A DNA stretch of 16,108 bases, taken from contig RFHZ01000137.1 in assembly GCA_003696125.1 (NCBI GenBank), forward strand, positions 1 through 16,108, written 5' to 3'. The notes under the pieces are model-generated. The model was not told where the DNA came from. It made no database searches and saw only the letters and a list, made by a program, of their open reading frames with translations. Origin of the DNA: Nitrospinota bacterium (GTDB lineage: Bacteria > Tectomicrobia > Entotheonellia > J063). Shown piece after piece: positions 12,976 to 16,108 of this stretch. The stretch's first letter is position 1. Each line of letters starts with the position of its first letter. Both the position numbers and the translations under genes were made by a program.

Positions 12976-13776
12976 TCACAAGAGTAAGAACAGCTTGGTA
13001 AGGAAGAAATCGACAATCAGGATGGTAATCGAAATCGCCACCACTGCTGACGTTGTTGCCCTCCCCAGTCCCTCCGTTCCTCCTGTAGTATTGAGTCCAA
13101 AGTAGCACCCGATCAGGACGATGAGAAAGCCGAAGACAAAGGTCTTGCCCAGACCGCTGAAGACATCACGAAAGGTGAGCATCCGCACCACGCTGTTGAG
13201 ATAATAGATGGCGTCGAGATCGAGCTGTAAGGCGGCGATGATCATGCCCCCAAAGATCCCCATCAGGTCGGCCAGGATGGTCAGGAGAGGGAAGACGATC
13301 AGCGCCGCCATGACCTTGGGCACGATGAGTTTTTTGATATAGTTCGCCCCGAGGGCACGCAGGGCATCGATCTGCTCGGTCACCTTCATGGAGCCGAGTT
13401 GGGCCGTGATTCCGGAACCGACTCGCCCTCCTACCAGCAGGGCCGTCAACACCGGTCCGAGCTCCCGCACCATGGAGAGCGCAACCACCGGTCCCACATA
13501 GAGCTTGGCCCCGAAAAGGGCCATGGCATAGGAAGTCTGCAACGCCATCACCATCCCGGTAAAGAGGGCGACCAGATTGGCCACACTGATCGATCGTACC
13601 CCCATCATATCCAGTTCGGCGATAAGGAGCGAGGGATAATAGGGAGGGGTCAGGCTATTCTTGATCGCCTGAAACCCCAGAAGCGAAAACCCACCGAGAT
13701 GTTCCAGACCCTGGCGGGTCATCGATCCCAGGTAGAAGAAGACCCCCCGGAGCTTTCGATAGAATACACGCCGCAT
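12976..13776 (-). CDS. mlaE: MlaE-like ABC transporter permease
   Basis: Inner-membrane permease of the MCE lipid transporter, 266 residues, about five to six hydrophobic segments. The family signature is clear: MVRELGPVLTALLVGGRVGS followed by GITAQLGSMKVTEQIDAL (about 103-140). Downstream segments include VFPLLTILADLMGIFGG and the C-terminal AVVAISITILIVDFFLTKL. An N-terminal amphipathic helix (FFYLGSMTRQGLEHLGG) matches the MlaE interfacial helix. AGGAGGG lies 9 bases before ATG 13776, inside the end of the lipoprotein gene, which stops only 5 bases upstream, so the two are co-translated. Confidence 0.93.
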   Translation of the reverse strand: MRRVFYRKLRGVFFYLGSMTRQGLEHLGGFSLLGFQAIKNSLTPPYYPSLLIAELDMMGVRSISVANLVALFTGMVMALQTSYAMALFGAKLYVGPVVALSMVRELGPVLTALLVGGRVGSGITAQLGSMKVTEQIDALRALGANYIKKLIVPKVMAALIVFPLLTILADLMGIFGGMIIAALQLDLDAIYYLNSVVRMLTFRDVFSGLGKTFVFGFLIVLIGCYFGLNTTGGTEGLGRATTSAVVAISITILIVDFFLTKLFLLL

Positions 13777-13781
13777 TGCGC

Positions 13782-14321
13782 TTAGCCCTCCTGGGGTATC
13801 AATCGCACTTCGCGTACCATACGCTCGAAATCCGGAAGACCGGTGGCAAAGTCCTGGGGGTGGGCATAATAGACAAAGTCATACACGCAGGAGCGATAGC
13901 GAATCACATAACTGGCTATTTGCAGCGGCATCCCCTGTAGCTCAGCCCGCAAAAGGCTCTTAAGGGCAGGAATCCCCTGGATTTTTACCTCCTCCTGCTC
14001 TAAAATCTCTTTCTGCTCAAACCCAAAGAAGAGATGCCGGGTAAGCAGGGGGAGAGAGAGATGTTCGTCTCTGCCACACGTGGTATTTAGCAGGATACCG
14101 GCAGAAGAAACGCGATGGCGAAATGCCAGCCGGGTCCCATTTTGACTTACCAACTCCCAATATTCCCCGGGTAGAGGCGCAATGATCCCCTTGGCGTCGT
14201 TCATATACCAGCGCTCAACCAGCAGGCCGGAGGAGGTAGCACACCCGGTAATAAGCAACAGCAAAGGGAAAAAGAGGGGGCCCACAGAAAGCATACCATG
14301 CTTGCTTATACACCCGATCAT
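13782..14321 (-). CDS. lipoprotein heading the MCE transporter operon
   Basis: A lipoprotein of 179 residues. The signal region runs from the ATG at 14321 through PLFFPLLLLITGC, with the lipobox LITGC placing the modified cysteine at residue 27. The internal ATG at 14294 would leave a signal peptide with no positive charge, so 14321 is chosen, although neither start has a good Shine-Dalgarno sequence. The mature part has a conserved-looking core (SLPLLTRHLFFGFEQKEILE, then IQGIPALKSLLRAEL) and a second half with SCVYDFVYYAHPQDF. I recall similar lipoproteins beside MCE operons in deltaproteobacteria, but know no function. Its place as first gene, 5 bases before mlaE, suggests an accessory role in lipid transport, perhaps at the outer membrane. 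It is not homologous by eye to MlaA or MlaC. Confidence 0.8.
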   Translation of the reverse strand: MIGCISKHGMLSVGPLFFPLLLLITGCATSSGLLVERWYMNDAKGIIAPLPGEYWELVSQNGTRLAFRHRVSSAGILLNTTCGRDEHLSLPLLTRHLFFGFEQKEILEQEEVKIQGIPALKSLLRAELQGMPLQIASYVIRYRSCVYDFVYYAHPQDFATGLPDFERMVREVRLIPQEG

Positions 14322-14439
14322 AGGCGCCAGCCTGACTAGGGAGGGCGATTATCACAGGCTAAACCGTTTCGGTCCTTCCTCTGAAGCAGATACGGTACAA
14401 AGTTTCCTACCCCCTCTCTCCACCTCTGGGACTGTCTAT

Positions 14440-14469
14440 ATCTTAATCGGCTGGCGCTTGTATTGTCAA
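14440..14469 (-). promoter_or_regulatory. promoter for the MCE transporter operon
   Basis: On the minus strand a perfect TTGACA (14469-14464), 18 bases, TAAGAT (14445-14440). The start would be near 14433, with about 110 bases of leader. A second candidate is the extended -10 TGTGATAAT ending at 14348, with no -35, whose start would be closer to the gene. Apart from these and the dehydrogenase promoter, I see no gene or RNA in 14322-14693. Confidence 0.5.
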
Positions 14470-14644
14470 GGGGAGGAGGCTCTGCCCCAGAGACCATCCT
14501 TTGCAAATGGGGAGAGAATCGAGTAAGATAGATACCTGACTCTGCCTCTGGCCACATATGACCCCTGCGAAAGAGCCGGTCCTCTGGCCGGAGAGGCGGA
14601 ATAGCCGGAGCGGGGATAGCATAGAGCGCCGAACAGAATCGAGA

Positions 14645-14673
14645 TTGACAGGCGCCTCCTGTTATGATAAAAG
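14645..14673 (+). promoter_or_regulatory. promoter for the tandem dehydrogenase genes
   Basis: TTGACA (14645-14650), 17 bases, TAAAAG (14668-14673). The -35 is perfect and the -10 matches at four of six. The predicted start is near 14680, just ahead of the AAGGAGG (14683-14689). This would place the ATG at 14664 upstream of the transcript and supports GTG 14694 as the start. Confidence 0.5.
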
Positions 14674-14693
14674 GCGAGACAGAAGGAGGGATA

Positions 14694-15704
14694 GTGCAGG
14701 CAGCCGTATACAGAGGACGCGATCAGATCTATCTGGAGGAGTGGCCTACCCCTACCCCGGGAGCAGGAGAGCTGCTGGTTCGGGTCCGGAGCTGTGGGCT
14801 TTGCGGCAGCGATATCCTCAAGATCGTAGAGGGAAAACTCCCTCCTCCCGCGGTACTCGGCCATGAGGTCAGTGGGGATGTGGTGGCTGTTGGAGAAGGA
14901 GTCACCGCCTTTCACCCCGGGGATCGGGTGGTGGTCGCTCATCATGTCCCCTGCTATACCTGTCACTATTGCCGGCACGGAAACTTCTCCATGTGTCGCT
15001 TCTTCAAAACTACCAACCTGGATCCAGGAGGGTTTGCCCAGTTTGTACGGGTACCGGGGCCGCATGTGCACCTGACCACCTTCCCTCTCCCCTCTGCTCT
15101 CTCCTATGACGAGGGAACCTTCATGGAGCCGCTGGCCTGCTGTCTACGCAGCTTAAAACGATGCGCTCTCCAGGGAGGCGACCTGGTGGTCATTGTCGGA
15201 AGCGGCTCCATCGGCCTCCTGATGATGCAGCTCGTTCGTCTCTTTCAGGCCCAGCCTGTGGTAGTGGATCTCGTTCCTGAACGCCTGCGCCTGGCCCAGG
15301 ATTTGGGAGCATACCAGACGCTGCAGGCCGGTACCGACCCGATCACAGCGGTGCTCCAGGAACTGAGTGAGGGACGCGGGGCAGATCTGATCATCTTTAC
15401 CGCTGGCCAGGAGGAGGTGGTGGTGGAAGCGTTAACCTGGGTACGCGATGGGGGCACGATCAACCTGTTTGCCGGCCTGCCCCCTGCCAGGCTCGATCTC
15501 CGCACCCTTTACCATCGAGAGCTGACCGTATACGGCAGTTACTCGCCGTCGCCACGAGAGCTATCCCAGGCCTTGACCCTGCTGGCCGCAGGGAAGGTCC
15601 AGGTAAAACCGCTCATTACCCATCACCTTCCCCTGGCTGAACTCCCCCAGGCGGTCGTCCTGGCCCGTCAACGCAGAGCGCTGAAGGTGATGCTACACCC
15701 GTAG
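14694..15704 (+). CDS. zinc-dependent medium-chain alcohol/polyol dehydrogenase
   Basis: An NAD(P)-dependent zinc alcohol dehydrogenase of the sorbitol/threonine dehydrogenase type, 336 residues, cytoplasmic. Catalytic-zinc residues are in SCGLCGSD (Cys) and LGHEVSG (His-Glu). The structural-zinc lobe is complete, with four cysteines in CYTCHYCRHGNFSMC. FMEPLACCLRS matches the third catalytic-zinc region. The cofactor motif is VIVGSGSIGLL, followed by VVDLVPERL, where the Asp favours NAD over NADP. The start is set at GTG 14694 because homologues begin close to QAAVY and AAGGAGG precedes it, although the spacing (4 bases) is tight; ATG 14664 has no ribosome site. The next gene, 35 bases on, is a paralogue. 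The substrate cannot be read from the sequence. Confidence 0.88.
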   Translation: MQAAVYRGRDQIYLEEWPTPTPGAGELLVRVRSCGLCGSDILKIVEGKLPPPAVLGHEVSGDVVAVGEGVTAFHPGDRVVVAHHVPCYTCHYCRHGNFSMCRFFKTTNLDPGGFAQFVRVPGPHVHLTTFPLPSALSYDEGTFMEPLACCLRSLKRCALQGGDLVVIVGSGSIGLLMMQLVRLFQAQPVVVDLVPERLRLAQDLGAYQTLQAGTDPITAVLQELSEGRGADLIIFTAGQEEVVVEALTWVRDGGTINLFAGLPPARLDLRTLYHRELTVYGSYSPSPRELSQALTLLAAGKVQVKPLITHHLPLAELPQAVVLARQRRALKVMLHP

Positions 15705-15739
15705 GCTGTCGAAAGTCCAAAGAAGAAGGAGAATATCTG

Positions 15740-16108
15740 GTGAAGATGCGAGCAGCCCTCCTCTATGGGATACAAGATCTCCGCATCGAAGAGCGACCGG
15801 TCCCTGCTCTCGCTCCGGGGGAGGTATTGGTACGGGTAGATGCGGCGCTGACCTGCGGTACAGATCTGAAGACGTTCCAGCGCGGCCATCCGGTCCTTCT
15901 CCGCTCCCTGCCCGCCCCTTTTGGACACGAATTTGCCGGCACCATCGTGGAGACCGGACCAGAAGTAGAAGGATTCTCTCCCGGCATGGCGGTCACCGGG
16001 GGGAACTCTGCCCCGTGCCGGCACTGCCTCTACTGCCAGAAAGGACAGCCCAACCTCTGTGAACACCTCACCTTCCTCCAGGGAACCTATGCCGAATACC
16101 TCCGCATC
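15740..16108 (+). CDS. second zinc-dependent alcohol dehydrogenase, N-terminal part (cut by window edge)
   Basis: The first 123 residues of another medium-chain dehydrogenase, paralogous to the gene before it. It opens (V/M)KMRAALLYGIQDL and carries the catalytic Cys in ALTCGTDLKTF, the PFGHEFAG motif, and a complete structural-zinc lobe with four cysteines (CRHCLYCQKGQPNLC). The usual GDRV before that lobe is GMAV here. GTG 15740 sits 8 bases after AAGGAG; ATG 15746 is 14 bases away, so GTG is preferred. The frame is open to the right edge and the cofactor domain is not visible. With a 35-base gap it is almost certainly co-transcribed with the first dehydrogenase. The pair may act on related sugars or alcohols, but nothing here says which. 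Confidence 0.85.
   Translation, partial: MKMRAALLYGIQDLRIEERPVPALAPGEVLVRVDAALTCGTDLKTFQRGHPVLLRSLPAPFGHEFAGTIVETGPEVEGFSPGMAVTGGNSAPCRHCLYCQKGQPNLCEHLTFLQGTYAEYLRI

Noticed and set aside
12969-13016. Longer start for the MlaF-like ATPase at 13016.
   Set aside because: It would overlap the permease gene by 41 bases; ATG 12968 follows the permease stop by 7 bases with a GAGG ribosome site.
14664-14693. ATG 14664 as the start of the first zinc dehydrogenase.
   Set aside because: It has no ribosome site, lies within the predicted promoter spacer, and adds ten residues not expected in the family.
1-16108. Mobile elements, CRISPR arrays, tRNA or rRNA genes, and integration sites.
   Set aside because: I looked for terminal repeats, spaced direct repeats, transposase-like frames and tRNA-like cloverleaf sequences and saw none; gene content and composition look like core chromosome.

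Overview
The window reads as ordinary chromosomal DNA of a Gram-negative (diderm) bacterium. The evidence is an MCE/Mla-type lipid ABC transporter operon with a lipoprotein, a LolA-like/DUF1571 secreted protein, a housekeeping sigma-70 factor, and a well-formed sigma-54 (-24/-12) promoter. Base composition is fairly GC-rich and looks even throughout. I see no IS element, phage gene, tRNA, rRNA or CRISPR array. I cannot assign the phylum. The gene content (DUF1571 protein, MCE operon led by a lipoprotein, twin zinc dehydrogenases) would fit Desulfobacterota/deltaproteobacteria-like or Methylomirabilota (NC10)-like lineages, but this is inference only.

Layout. 1-526 (-): 5' end of recG, cut by the window edge. 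691-888 (+): rpmB, behind an extended -10 promoter. 895-3096 (-): a bifunctional Rel/SpoT (p)ppGpp enzyme, convergent with rpmB. 3097-3738: long regulatory interval with a leftward rel leader and, rightward, a consensus extended -10 promoter followed about 100 nt later by an intrinsic terminator (a candidate ~125-nt small RNA). A second extended -10 element and a second strong hairpin come just before rpoD (3739-5256, +, TTG start), which ends in a strong terminator. 5302-6435 (-): DHH-family phosphoesterase with its own promoter. 6723-7676 (+): ornithine cyclodeaminase/mu-crystallin family enzyme. 7696-8352 and 8366-9271 (-): endonuclease III and an uncharacterised alkaline-phosphatase-superfamily metalloenzyme, in one operon. 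9680-9987 (+): sigma-54 promoter driving a 69-aa protein. 10288-11016 (+): secreted DUF1571 protein. 11024-14321 (-): operon of lipoprotein, MlaE-like permease, MlaF-like ATPase and MlaD-like MCE protein. 14694-15704 and 15740-16108+ (+): two tandem zinc-dependent medium-chain dehydrogenases, the second cut by the window edge.

How the genes work together. The left half is information processing and stress control: RecG, L28, the (p)ppGpp enzyme and the primary sigma factor, with rel and rpoD divergent across one regulatory interval. The right half contains an envelope-lipid transport module (MlaE/F/D plus lipoprotein). The DUF1571 protein converges on it and may or may not be related. The most interesting items are the candidate small RNA/leader in front of rpoD; an Arg-to-Trp change in the -10-recognition helix of this RpoD, in a window where several promoters carry the extended -10 TG; the sigma-54 promoter serving a tiny protein; and five 36-37-residue repeats in the MCE protein.
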